Below are positions 1 through 6,212 of a DNA stretch of 7,955 nt, one piece after another (position 1 is the stretch's first letter; each line of letters starts with the position of its first letter). The notes beneath the pieces were generated by a model. That model did no database searches, was not told the origin of the DNA, and saw only the letters and a list, made by a program, of their open reading frames with translations. The DNA is from an uncultured Rhodobacterales bacterium. GTDB lineage: Bacteria > Pseudomonadota > Alphaproteobacteria > Rhodobacterales > Rhodobacteraceae. The DNA lies in contig CALCGO010000221.1 of the NCBI GenBank assembly GCA_937901055.1, positions 1 through 7,955 on the forward strand. Reading direction: 5' to 3'. A program made the position numbers and the translations under genes.

Positions 1-295
1 TGACTTTCGGGGCGGTTTCAATATCCAAACCATCGGCTACGAATGTTCCCGCGCCTGTTCTTGCCAATGCATAGCCTTCTGCGACCAACTGTTCGTAGAC
101 CGATTTTACCGTGATGCGGGATACGCCGAGCTCCGACGCCAATTCACGGGTCGAGGGCAGTTTTTGGCCCGCGGCCAAAGTTCCCCCCAATATCAACCGA
201 CGCATCGAAGCATCTATCTGTCGGTAGATCGGAACGCCCGAGTCACGATTGACGTTGAACCCGTGAAGCAAAGCTCCTCCTGGTGATTTTGGCAT
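1..295 (-). CDS. GntR-family transcriptional regulator, probably MocR type (5' part only)
   Basis: Translating the minus strand from the ATG at 295 gives 98 residues with no stop up to the window edge, so only the N-terminus is seen. Residues about 20-88 form a typical GntR winged helix: GVPIYRQI, then LPSTRELASELGVSRITVK as the helix-turn-helix, then YEQLVAEGY and a GAGTFV wing. The LPSTR..A..L..SR.TV pattern and the following linker are typical of MocR/PdxR-type regulators, which carry a C-terminal PLP-binding aminotransferase-like domain; that part lies outside the window, so the MocR assignment is inference. The start is supported by GAGG six bases upstream and a good promoter at 324-352. 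The gene diverges from the UroD-like gene at 428, its most likely regulatory target by position. Confidence 0.82.
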   Translation of the reverse strand, partial: MPKSPGGALLHGFNVNRDSGVPIYRQIDASMRRLILGGTLAAGQKLPSTRELASELGVSRITVKSVYEQLVAEGYALARTGAGTFVADGLDIETAPKV

Positions 296-323
296 GGCAA
301 CCTCAAATGGGCTTATAAATGAT

Positions 324-352
324 ATGATAATGGGTATATCTCATACGTCCAA
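324..352 (-). promoter_or_regulatory. Sigma-70-like promoter of the GntR/MocR gene
   Basis: On the minus strand a TTGGAC -35 element (347-352) and a TATCAT -10 element (324-329) are separated by exactly 17 bases. This predicts a start near 317 and a short leader of about 20 bases before the ATG at 295. Seen by eye, not tested. Confidence 0.5.
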
Positions 353-380
353 TTCTGAATACCCTGATTAAGACACTGTG

Positions 381-407
381 TTTGTGCACATCGGAACGTT
401 GCACAAA
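381..407. promoter_or_regulatory. Inverted repeat TTTGTGCA-N11-TGCACAAA, candidate operator
   Basis: Perfect 8-bp arms at 381-388 and 400-407 are separated by 11 bases, in the gap between the divergent regulator and the UroD-like gene. The right arm ends 20 bases before the ATG at 428. The position suits a repressor site or a leader hairpin for the UroD-like gene. MocR regulators often use direct repeats, so the binding protein is unknown. Confidence 0.4.
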
Positions 408-427
408 ATGGACAAATTGGTGAAACC

Positions 428-1735
428 ATGACCAAGATTGAAGACTATGCCTTCCCAGATGGGCTTCACCTGCTAACACGTTGGCAAAACGGCGACGCAG
501 GTGCAAAGCAGGAGATGGTTAACATCTTCGATGCCGCAATAGCAGGGGAGTTCGACGAAAATTTCGCCGTTCTAGCGCCACCCGACAGAGTGAATTCAAC
601 CGCCTCGGTCCACATGTTGGCGCTGGCGGTTTTGCATGACTTGTACGGCGTTGAATCGTGGGATTACTACAACACCAACCCCTATCGCTACGTCCGCGCC
701 AATCTGGCCGTAAGCCGCCTGTTGGGGGTGAGCAAGTACTATAACACCTGGGCGTTATACGCCTTCACTTGCGAACCTTTGGGGCAGGTGATGATGTATC
801 CAGACAAGTTCCCCCCAGGTGCTGATCCAGATGCGGTGCTTATTAACAAGGATAACTGGCACCTGTTGGAAACGCCGGATTTCAACACCGGCGTCCCCAA
901 GGCCATTGATGGCATCCTGCGTGTTGTGGAAGAGTTGACCGGCATGCCGCCGCTGCTGAACATAGCGGCCCCCTACAGCCTTGCCGCAGATATTTACGGG
1001 CAGGAGCCGTTGTTGGCCGATGTTGTGAACAACCCTGACAATGTGAACGCGTTGCTTGATCATTTGGGTGACAAGGTGTTGGGGCCATGGATGGACCATC
1101 ACTTCGATACTTTTCCAAATGGCTGGGTTGAGCTGTCGGATGCGTCGGGTTCCCCGTTCTTCATTGGACCCGAAAACTGCAAAAATATGTCAATCCGCTC
1201 AATCAAACACATGCTGCGAGAAAAGCCATATGCCGACCACGTGTTTGACAACAATTATCGCGGTGACTTTGTTGCCGAGGTGAAAAAGAAGACTCGTTCA
1301 TCGCGCCGCAAAACCACTGTGACGACAGATACTGCAAGAGTTGGTTTGTTAGAGTTGACGGATGCAAAGGTCAGCGTCAATCCGGCGTTCATCATGCGAT
1401 TAGAGGCAGACAAGGTAGATATCTCGTTCTACGAACAACAGGCCATAGAACGGAATCTGCCTCTGACATCGGGCATCGGTTCGCCTCAAATTGACCGGAA
1501 CAGCATTGAGGACTTGGAACTAGCGAAAGCAGCGTTTAGCGAGGAGGCGCGATCCTTTGTCCAAGCAATCAAGCATGTTTGCGAAACTATTGATTTGCCG
1601 GAGAATAATCACGTGGCAGCTCCTTGGCCTAGCCACATCTATTTCGAAGATGTTAACGGACAATCGCAGTTCGAACTCGTCGAAATCATCCTGAATCAAG
1701 TTTACGAAGCTGAGCCTATCGTTCGACGAACCTAA
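428..1735 (+). CDS. UroD/MtaA-superfamily-like protein (uroporphyrinogen decarboxylase or corrinoid methyltransferase fold)
   Basis: 435 residues, longer than ordinary UroD (about 350). Residues about 90-285 resemble the UroD/MtaA TIM-barrel family: a substrate-pocket-like stretch (YAFTCEPLGQ, 111-120), the PYSLAADIYG segment (182-191) matching the family's P(F/Y)(S/T)LA....G motif followed by an LL.D...NPD helix (195-204), and the VELSDASGSPFFIGPE strand-loop (234-249). The usual H.C(G) zinc or substrate loop of methyltransferases is not visible; NNYRGDF (275-281) stands in that place. A very basic linker (286-296, KKKTRSSRRK) leads to a C-terminal part with KVSVNPAF (314-321) and PLTSGIGSPQIDR (345-357) that I cannot place. 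No corrinoid protein lies nearby. By family it could be a decarboxylase or methyltransferase; the substrate cannot be told. The Shine-Dalgarno is weak (TTGGTGAAACC). The divergent MocR-type gene may control it. Confidence 0.55.
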   Translation: MTKIEDYAFPDGLHLLTRWQNGDAGAKQEMVNIFDAAIAGEFDENFAVLAPPDRVNSTASVHMLALAVLHDLYGVESWDYYNTNPYRYVRANLAVSRLLGVSKYYNTWALYAFTCEPLGQVMMYPDKFPPGADPDAVLINKDNWHLLETPDFNTGVPKAIDGILRVVEELTGMPPLLNIAAPYSLAADIYGQEPLLADVVNNPDNVNALLDHLGDKVLGPWMDHHFDTFPNGWVELSDASGSPFFIGPENCKNMSIRSIKHMLREKPYADHVFDNNYRGDFVAEVKKKTRSSRRKTTVTTDTARVGLLELTDAKVSVNPAFIMRLEADKVDISFYEQQAIERNLPLTSGIGSPQIDRNSIEDLELAKAAFSEEARSFVQAIKHVCETIDLPENNHVAAPWPSHIYFEDVNGQSQFELVEIILNQVYEAEPIVRRT

Positions 1736-1761
1736 CAGGTTGCCAGCACGCGGAGGCTTCC

Positions 1762-1782
1762 AAAAATAGTTAAACGATTAAC
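1762..1782 (-). terminator. Weak terminator-like hairpin overlapping the AAA+ stop codon
   Basis: On the minus strand GTTAA-TCGT-TTAAC (1769-1782) overlaps the TAA stop and is followed by TATTTTT. The stem is only 5 bp and AT-rich, so it would be a poor intrinsic terminator. It lies between two convergent genes only 34 bases apart, and no better candidate is visible there. Confidence 0.25.
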
Positions 1783-3614
1783 GTAGTCTCGAAGTCTTCA
1801 TGTTCTATGTCCTGAATTACGATATCCTGCCCGTCGTGATACCCCTTTTCAAATAACAGACGTGCCAGCGGATTGATGAAATAGCTTTCCAACCGATTAC
1901 CGATGCCTCGACCACCTTCAAACAAATCTTGGCAGCAAAGGTCTTTCAGGCTGTATTCAGCGTCCGATGTCAGTTGGACCTTAACACCACGCTCTTCCTC
2001 CACCGCTTTCAAGATTTTCCGCAGCATGTTTTCGAATATCAGGATAGATGTCCGTCCTTTGATGAATTCAAAAACGACAATATTTTTGCCAATCCGGTTC
2101 AATAGCTCTGGACGTTCGAGCGTGAACCGGAAATGATCCTGAATTGCTTTAACAATCTTACGCTCAGTGTCGTAATAATTCTCGCCGGGAAGAACCCTAA
2201 GCCCATGGTTCATTGCCGCGTCGCCACCGCCAAGGCCGATATTTGATGTGAAAATAATGATGGAGGAAGCGAAATCCACAGTTTTTCCCATGCCATCAGT
2301 CAAGCGGCCTTCGTCGATGATTTGCAGGAATTTATCAAGTATGCGCGGGTGCGCCTTTTCGATTTCGTCAAAAAGGAATACGTTGAACGGGCGTGTTCTG
2401 GCGGCGTTCACCAGCTCGCCACCGCGATCATGCCCCGTGTATCCAGGTGGTGCACCAATCAGGCGAGATTCGGAATGCTCCGTCGAAAACTCGCTCATAT
2501 CGAAGCGATGATAGGCGGTCTCGTCGCCGAAAAGTAATTCAGTAATCGCCTTGGCTAGCTCTGTTTTGCCAACACCCGTTGGACCGGCAAAAAACAAAAC
2601 ACCACGCGGGCGGCCATGCCGGCTGCTACTTTGCGCACCACTTAACCCCATTACCGAGCGGATGAGGATATCAAGGGATTTTCGAACGGCGTGCATCTGC
2701 CCTTTCACACGATTAGTTAGAATTTCCTCGCCGTTTTGTATACGACCATGCATGACCTCTGATTTCCACGGGTCGCTTCGTGTGCCGAACTGAAAGGCTT
2801 TGATTGCTTCGGATACATCCGAGAGCTCGATTTTCTCAAACTCTGCCAACCGCGCGATTGCATCCATGCTACGCAGGCTCAACCCCTCCGTTTCAAGCGA
2901 AAACACTTCCAGATATTTGCTTCGAACTTTCGGATCAAGCGCGTCATTATCAGGAAACTTTTTGGCAAGCTTTGCCGATAGTGCAAAGCGCTCCTCCAAA
3001 TCCGGAAACCCGACCGATAGCAACCGGATGTTTTCATTATCAATCACAAACCAACTGGGTAGCTTGTTTAGGTAATCGACCATCCAGAAAATCGGATTGA
3101 AAGGCGGGCGGGTCGTTTCTTCGTTGTTAAACGGAGTCGTTTGATTGGCGATTTTGTCAGCCGCCATAAAGAAAGTTCGTTCAGCATCGGTAAGTTCATT
3201 TGGATTTGCAGAGAGCTGAGAAGCATAGTCAATAACAAGCGCGATCGGCTTGTCGATGAAGGATCTAATAACATTAATTACGGTCGATAACTCGCTGAGT
3301 TTAAATTCTTTACTTGAAAAACTAACATCACATTCTTCCAAAGTTGTTTGGATGCCCGAATCTCCCTCGGAATGAACATAAAGCCCGTCAATTGGGTCGT
3401 AGACCAGCAGTGCGTGATACCCGTTCGTGTTCAATATCGACCAAATGGCATCGAATGCTGGAAGGAACTCGCCGGGTGCGGCGGGGAACAAATCTCTGAT
3501 GTTTCCGGACAAAACGAATTGTGGTTTGACCGACAGGCCCATACGAAGTTCTTGCATCCAGACTGGTGAAATGCCGCTTTTCTCATCGCCCCCGTGCTTG
3601 GATTGGAAATTCAT
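1770..3614 (-). CDS. Clp/HSP100-like AAA+ ATPase with a degenerate first AAA module
   Basis: 614 residues from the ATG at 3614. The C-terminal half (about 300-600) is a ClpA/ClpB D2-type module: Walker A GPTGVGKT (344-351), DMSEFSTEHS (372-381), the pore-loop region GAPPGYTGHDRGGEL (387-401), Walker B VFLFDEIEKAH (412-422), sensor 1 TSN (456-458), arginine finger in LLNRI (R507) and sensor 2 GGRGIGNR (567-574). The first half (about 30-280) looks like a pseudo-AAA module: FVLSGNIRDL (33-42), a Walker-B-like IALVIDYA (124-131) and a GLSLRSMDAIARLA stretch resembling a sensor-2 helix (244-257), but no Walker A. It is presumably a cytoplasmic unfoldase or remodelling ATPase; no IGL/F-type ClpP-docking loop is evident. 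A GTG at 3683 keeps the frame open but has no ribosome site and would be nearly leaderless. GGAGG (3627-3631) lies 12 bases before the chosen ATG. No partner gene is adjacent. Confidence 0.85.
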   Translation of the reverse strand: MNFQSKHGGDEKSGISPVWMQELRMGLSVKPQFVLSGNIRDLFPAAPGEFLPAFDAIWSILNTNGYHALLVYDPIDGLYVHSEGDSGIQTTLEECDVSFSSKEFKLSELSTVINVIRSFIDKPIALVIDYASQLSANPNELTDAERTFFMAADKIANQTTPFNNEETTRPPFNPIFWMVDYLNKLPSWFVIDNENIRLLSVGFPDLEERFALSAKLAKKFPDNDALDPKVRSKYLEVFSLETEGLSLRSMDAIARLAEFEKIELSDVSEAIKAFQFGTRSDPWKSEVMHGRIQNGEEILTNRVKGQMHAVRKSLDILIRSVMGLSGAQSSSRHGRPRGVLFFAGPTGVGKTELAKAITELLFGDETAYHRFDMSEFSTEHSESRLIGAPPGYTGHDRGGELVNAARTRPFNVFLFDEIEKAHPRILDKFLQIIDEGRLTDGMGKTVDFASSIIIFTSNIGLGGGDAAMNHGLRVLPGENYYDTERKIVKAIQDHFRFTLERPELLNRIGKNIVVFEFIKGRTSILIFENMLRKILKAVEEERGVKVQLTSDAEYSLKDLCCQDLFEGGRGIGNRLESYFINPLARLLFEKGYHDGQDIVIQDIEHEDFETTLIV

Positions 3615-3688
3615 TTCGGACTTGTACCTCCATTTTTTAGCAACAACACCAAGCAGTCGAAACCATTTCACAACTTCGAACACGCTTA

Positions 3689-3694
3689 ATTATA
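3689..3694 (-). promoter_or_regulatory. Candidate -10 element (TATAAT) of the AAA+ gene
   Basis: A perfect TATAAT on the minus strand would start transcription near 3682 and give a leader of about 68 bases before the ATG at 3614. No recognisable -35 hexamer lies at the right distance, so an activator may be needed or the match is chance. It also argues against the upstream GTG at 3683 as start. Confidence 0.35.
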
Positions 3695-3843
3695 TTTGTA
3701 TCACTTAACGTCGTGCGCGTCGATGAGGTTATCCAAGTTCGAACACCCATTCCCAACGCCGAAGCCGGTAGGCTAGGGCACGACAGAGCATCGCCCGCAT
3801 ACTTCTCATTGCTATGGAAAGGAAAATGAAGTGTGACTCGCAG

Positions 3844-3876
3844 CAAGGCCTCGCAGCGGCGGACTGCAAGGCCTTG
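3844..3876. repeat. Strong GC-rich hairpin in AT-rich surroundings
   Basis: CAAGGCCT (3844-3851) pairs perfectly with AGGCCTTG (3869-3876). After one C/A mismatch, GCAG (3853-3856) pairs with CTGC (3864-3867), leaving a 7-base loop. The stem thus spans 13 positions with one mismatch. Only GTTTA follows on the plus strand, so it is not a textbook intrinsic terminator. It could be the 3' end of a small RNA, a protein-binding palindrome or a mobile-element remnant. Confidence 0.5.
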
Positions 3877-4450
3877 GTTTACTAGTTACGCGATTACACT
3901 GGTTAATTCAAAACTCGTTCGTAATACTCGGACGGCGTGCCCCTGTGCTTCCCGAGATGGTACTTGCCACGTTGATACGAGTAACAATGTTAACAGGCGC
4001 TGCTTCATATCGCTCACACACAGGTCATCGATTGGTCTCAGCATCGCTGAAAGCCAGTAAATAAACTTGGCATAATAAGCGTAATTCTTCACCGCCAGGT
4101 ACCGATTACTGCCTACTAAACTACGTTTGTTAGGTGATTCGACAATATCACTTAACAGACATATCCAATTGGATAGGTCTGCAAAATCCATCCGAGATAA
4201 CAGTGTGGAAACATACGTCTAGAAGATTTGTTGCAATTAGACCACACCGCTTCCTGACCGCAGAAACTTTGCGAATTGTTTGGAGTAAGTTGCCGTAAGC
4301 AATTGATTTACAACCAATAATGTAGAATTTCATCTAGAATGCTGGAAAGAAAACCAGCGTCAAAAAGAATCTTCCGATCAAATCAAATTGGGAGAAATCG
4401 GCGCCCATCATACCTGTGTCAATACATTTGGTAAATTCAAACGTATTAGT

Positions 4451-4545
4451 CTAAACTGTGGCACAATAGTGTTTTGTTTATGGCGGTACTTTTACGTTAA
4501 AAGTGTAAGCGGCACTTGATTGTGAGTTTAGCATTCAAGTGCGCC
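4451..4545. other. Nested, mutually exclusive inverted repeats: candidate structured RNA or control element
   Basis: At least three pairings exist. ACTTTTA-CGT-TAAAAGT is a perfect 7-bp hairpin with a 3-base loop (4487-4503). GCACTTGA (4512-4519) pairs with TCAAGTGC (4535-4542), a perfect 8-bp arm pair. CTAAACT plus CACAAT (4451-4457 and 4462-4467, with GTGG bulged) pairs with ATTGTGAGTTTAG (4519-4531). The last two share bases and cannot both form, as in attenuators or riboswitch-like leaders. The block ends about 270 bases before the AHL synthase start. No known RNA family is recognised. Confidence 0.4.
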
Positions 4546-4579
4546 TAACGTCCATTAATTAGTATGCGAGTCTCACCGT

Positions 4580-4627
4580 GCTGCAGGCAGCCCTTTTTGC
4601 TTGCCTGAAGCATAAAAAAATAATGCT
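4580..4627. other. Small hairpins and A/T tracts, weak terminator-like
   Basis: GCTG-CAGG-CAGC (4580-4591) is followed by CCTTTTT on the plus strand, a weak terminator shape that could end a transcript from the structured block just upstream. An alternative pairing, CAGGCA (4584-4589) with TGCCTG (4602-4607), competes with it. AGCAT (4609-4613) and ATGCT (4623-4627) flank a run of seven A. None is strong alone. Confidence 0.25.
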
Positions 4628-4684
4628 GCGACTGGATTGCAGAATGATATCAATATGTCGTTGAGACAACAAATTGGATGAATA

Positions 4685-4761
4685 AACCCGTGAAAGCTCG
4701 ACAGGTGACCTATCTAGACAATAGCTACCAATACGGGTGGCAAATGCAAAGATAACGGGTT
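4685..4761. promoter_or_regulatory. Palindrome and ACGGGT repeats upstream of the first AHL synthase
   Basis: Within 130 bases of the luxI-type start there is a near-perfect palindrome, GACAGGT-G-ACCTATC (4700-4714, one mismatch per arm). There are also three copies of ACGGGT: inverted at 4686-4691, direct at 4733-4738 and 4755-4760. The two direct copies extend to ACGGGTKGC and lie 22 bases apart, about two helical turns. This is a plausible regulator-binding region. No clear lux box (an 18-20 bp dyad) or good -35/-10 pair was identified. Confidence 0.35.
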
Positions 4762-4812
4762 GCTCAAATAGTTTCTCAACACAGAATGTTTCGATTAAAG
4801 CTGGAGGCTACC

Positions 4813-5400
4813 ATGCTTACGACTACCCTATCCTTCGACAACTTGCACACGTATGGTGACTTGCTTACGACCCTTTTTCGTGCGCGCAAGCGCTCGTTGT
4901 TCCAAGAAGCGAGTTGGGAAATCCCGGAAACCGACGGGATGGAATATGATCAATACGACTCACCGGCTAGTCGTTGGATCGCTGTTCATGAAAACGGCAA
5001 GGTTCTTGCCGGCGTGCGTTTGACGCCAACAACCGCAGAATGCGGTGTGTATTCATATATGATACGAGATGCGCAACGTGGCCTGCTGAATACTATACCA
5101 AGCAATTTGATGGATTATGAGGCTCCCGTCGCCTCACATATCTGGGAAGCTTCGCGCGTGTTCATTTCAGATGACGTTCCCGAGAGACTTCGCTCCCGTG
5201 TGCAGGCCAGTTTGGTTGCCGAAATGACGAGCGCCGCACGTACTCTGGGGGCGTCGCAAATTATCGGTTTGATGCCGGCTCAATGGGCGCGTTGGACGGA
5301 GTATCTTGGCCTTGATGTCGAAATTGTTGGTCCGGAAATCGAAGTTGACGACGCGCTAACCAAAGTTGGTGTTTTGAAGCTTGCGTTGAGTTTGCATTAG
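4813..5400 (+). CDS. luxI: Acyl-homoserine-lactone synthase (LuxI family), first copy
   Basis: 195 residues, normal for LuxI. The enzyme joins an acyl group from acyl-ACP to S-adenosylmethionine to make an AHL signal. Family residues are visible: R25 in RARKR, W35, the E44/D46/D49 cluster in EYDQYD, R69 in GVRL, and WEASR (111-115) with E112 and R115. The Phe usually four residues after the conserved Arg is Leu here (L29), with Phe at 30, a small departure. YSYMIRDAQRG (80-90) is shared in part with the second synthase. The ATG at 4813 is chosen because GGAGG lies five bases upstream; an in-frame ATG at 4786 has no ribosome site and adds nine non-family residues. The gene is convergent with luxR, 40 bases apart. 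Acyl chain length cannot be read from sequence. Confidence 0.93.
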   Translation: MLTTTLSFDNLHTYGDLLTTLFRARKRSLFQEASWEIPETDGMEYDQYDSPASRWIAVHENGKVLAGVRLTPTTAECGVYSYMIRDAQRGLLNTIPSNLMDYEAPVASHIWEASRVFISDDVPERLRSRVQASLVAEMTSAARTLGASQIIGLMPAQWARWTEYLGLDVEIVGPEIEVDDALTKVGVLKLALSLH

Positions 5401-5404
5401 GATA

Positions 5405-5423
5405 GGGCGGCACTTGGCCGCCC
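5405..5423. terminator. Hairpin between convergent luxI and luxR
   Basis: GGGCGGC-ACTTG-GCCGCCC is a perfect 7-bp GC-rich stem starting four bases after the luxI stop and ending 17 bases from the luxR stop. No T-run follows on either strand, but position and strength suggest a shared bidirectional terminator or transcript-stabilising hairpin. Confidence 0.6.
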
Positions 5424-5440
5424 AAAGTGACCAACAAAGG

Positions 5441-6058
5441 TCAAATGAAGTTCCGGGTGGAGGCCATGGCAACAGCCTGTGTTGTAGTTTTCGCCCCCAA
5501 CTTACCCTTTGCCCGCTCGGCGCGGCTTTTGACGGTAGGGACAGAAATTTCGAGTTCGACTGCGATTTGTTTGTAACTCAGCCCATCTCTCAACCCGCGC
5601 AACGCATCCAGTTCTTTGCTCGTTAGGCCGCATTGACCAACAACATAATCGACCAGATTGTTAAACTTGTCATCGAGATGCGATATTTCTTCGTCGGTAA
5701 ACTCTCGGTCAGGCCTCGAAATTGTCAAAAATGACCGCTTGTTCATTGATTTGCGCGAAAACGCGGCTCCATAGGTCAAGTTGTGCTTCCGCGCTTCTTT
5801 CATAACGCCGCGAATATCTGGCAACTTGATATCAGACCACCGCTTGGTTCCACTTTTTGTGACGCACCAGATTAATACGGGATCAATAAAAAAGTAGTTC
5901 TTTTCTTCGTAAATTTCTTGCCATTCTTCCGAGTATTCCGAGTGAAGGTATTCCGGCCCTCGAAATGTCATATTGAAAGCCATAATGAAGCCGGACTCGC
6001 CTAAAAATCTAAGCGAAGAAATTTCCGATTCAAAATTTGGAATTATGGATTTTAACAT
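5441..6058 (-). CDS. luxR: LuxR-family AHL-responsive transcriptional regulator
   Basis: 205 residues with the two usual domains. The autoinducer-binding domain (about 15-135) has the signature residues at TraR-like spacing: W46, Y50, D59-P60, W74 and G97, so it should bind an AHL. The C-terminal LuxR helix-turn-helix (about 144-200) has E149, L153 and G159 in the conserved E-x3-L-x5-G spacing, followed by SYKQIAVELEISVPTVKSR. It is therefore expected to be a signal-dependent DNA-binding protein, not a solo with a lost pocket. AGAGGA lies five bases before the ATG at 6058. It is downstream of the second synthase on the same strand (154-base gap with its own candidate promoter) and convergent with the first synthase, so it is the only visible receptor for two synthases. 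Confidence 0.93.
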   Translation of the reverse strand: MLKSIIPNFESEISSLRFLGESGFIMAFNMTFRGPEYLHSEYSEEWQEIYEEKNYFFIDPVLIWCVTKSGTKRWSDIKLPDIRGVMKEARKHNLTYGAAFSRKSMNKRSFLTISRPDREFTDEEISHLDDKFNNLVDYVVGQCGLTSKELDALRGLRDGLSYKQIAVELEISVPTVKSRAERAKGKLGAKTTTQAVAMASTRNFI

Positions 6059-6138
6059 AGGATTCCTCTGTCGAGTTATTATCTAAAAGTATAAGTTTTT
6101 GGGGGAAAAGCAAACAATAAATATAAATACTGTGTCGT

Positions 6139-6166
6139 AAAGTACAACATGCAAAGGTTGTGTCAA
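6139..6166 (-). promoter_or_regulatory. Candidate luxR promoter with overlapping dyad
   Basis: On the minus strand a consensus TTGACA (6161-6166) precedes TACTTT (6139-6144) with a 16-base spacer. The dyad ACAAC-N8-GTTGT (6144-6161) lies between and overlaps the promoter. Its 18-bp length is like a tra/lux box, but its sequence does not match known boxes. If real, its position suggests repression or autoregulation of luxR. Confidence 0.4.
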
Positions 6167-6212
6167 GGTGATTTATGGTGAATGAATGTGCGTAATCGTA
6201 CGGAAAGCGCCC

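Larger units (their letters stand above)
3695..4812. other. Gene-poor intergenic stretch of about 1.1 kb
   Basis: No convincing protein gene is seen. The longest open frames are a minus-strand frame of 101 codons at 3886-4191 and an overlapping minus-strand frame of 61 codons at 4148-4333. Neither has a clear ribosome site or a recognisable motif. What stands out is secondary structure: a strong hairpin at 3844-3876, nested inverted repeats at 4451-4545, hairpins at 4580-4627, and repeated ACGGGT motifs before the AHL synthase. No tRNA or insertion-sequence ends were recognised. It may hold a small RNA, a decayed mobile element, or an extended control region for the synthase at 4813. Confidence 0.5.

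Noticed and set aside
3710..3784. A 75-base segment bounded by GTCGTGC and GCACGAC, the size and end pairing of a tRNA.
   Set aside because: No T-arm GTTCRA lies before the 3' arm on either strand, no anticodon stem forms, and the only GTTCGAA is in the wrong place. The end pairing is probably chance.
3814..3885. Small plus-strand frame of 23 codons running through the hairpin.
   Set aside because: An inner ATG at 3826 has a purine-rich upstream, but the peptide is too short to judge and its bases are constrained by the palindrome.
3833..3915. GGACTGCAAGG resembling the anticodon loop of tRNA-Cys.
   Set aside because: The flanking bases do not form an anticodon stem and there is no T-loop. 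The bases instead form the hairpin at 3844-3876.
3886..4191. Minus-strand open frame of 101 codons in the gene-poor region.
   Set aside because: No ribosome site, no recognisable motif, and it overlaps another open frame. It could be a remnant, but nothing supports it as a gene.
4301..4530. Several TTGAT or ATCAA half sites in the region upstream of the first synthase.
   Set aside because: None has the partner half at N4 spacing. Only the site at 7689-7702 is a complete FNR box.
4545..4551. GCCTAAC resembling an integron attC R'' site.
   Set aside because: No matching GTTRRRY core is found within 150 bases downstream, so no attC structure can be drawn.
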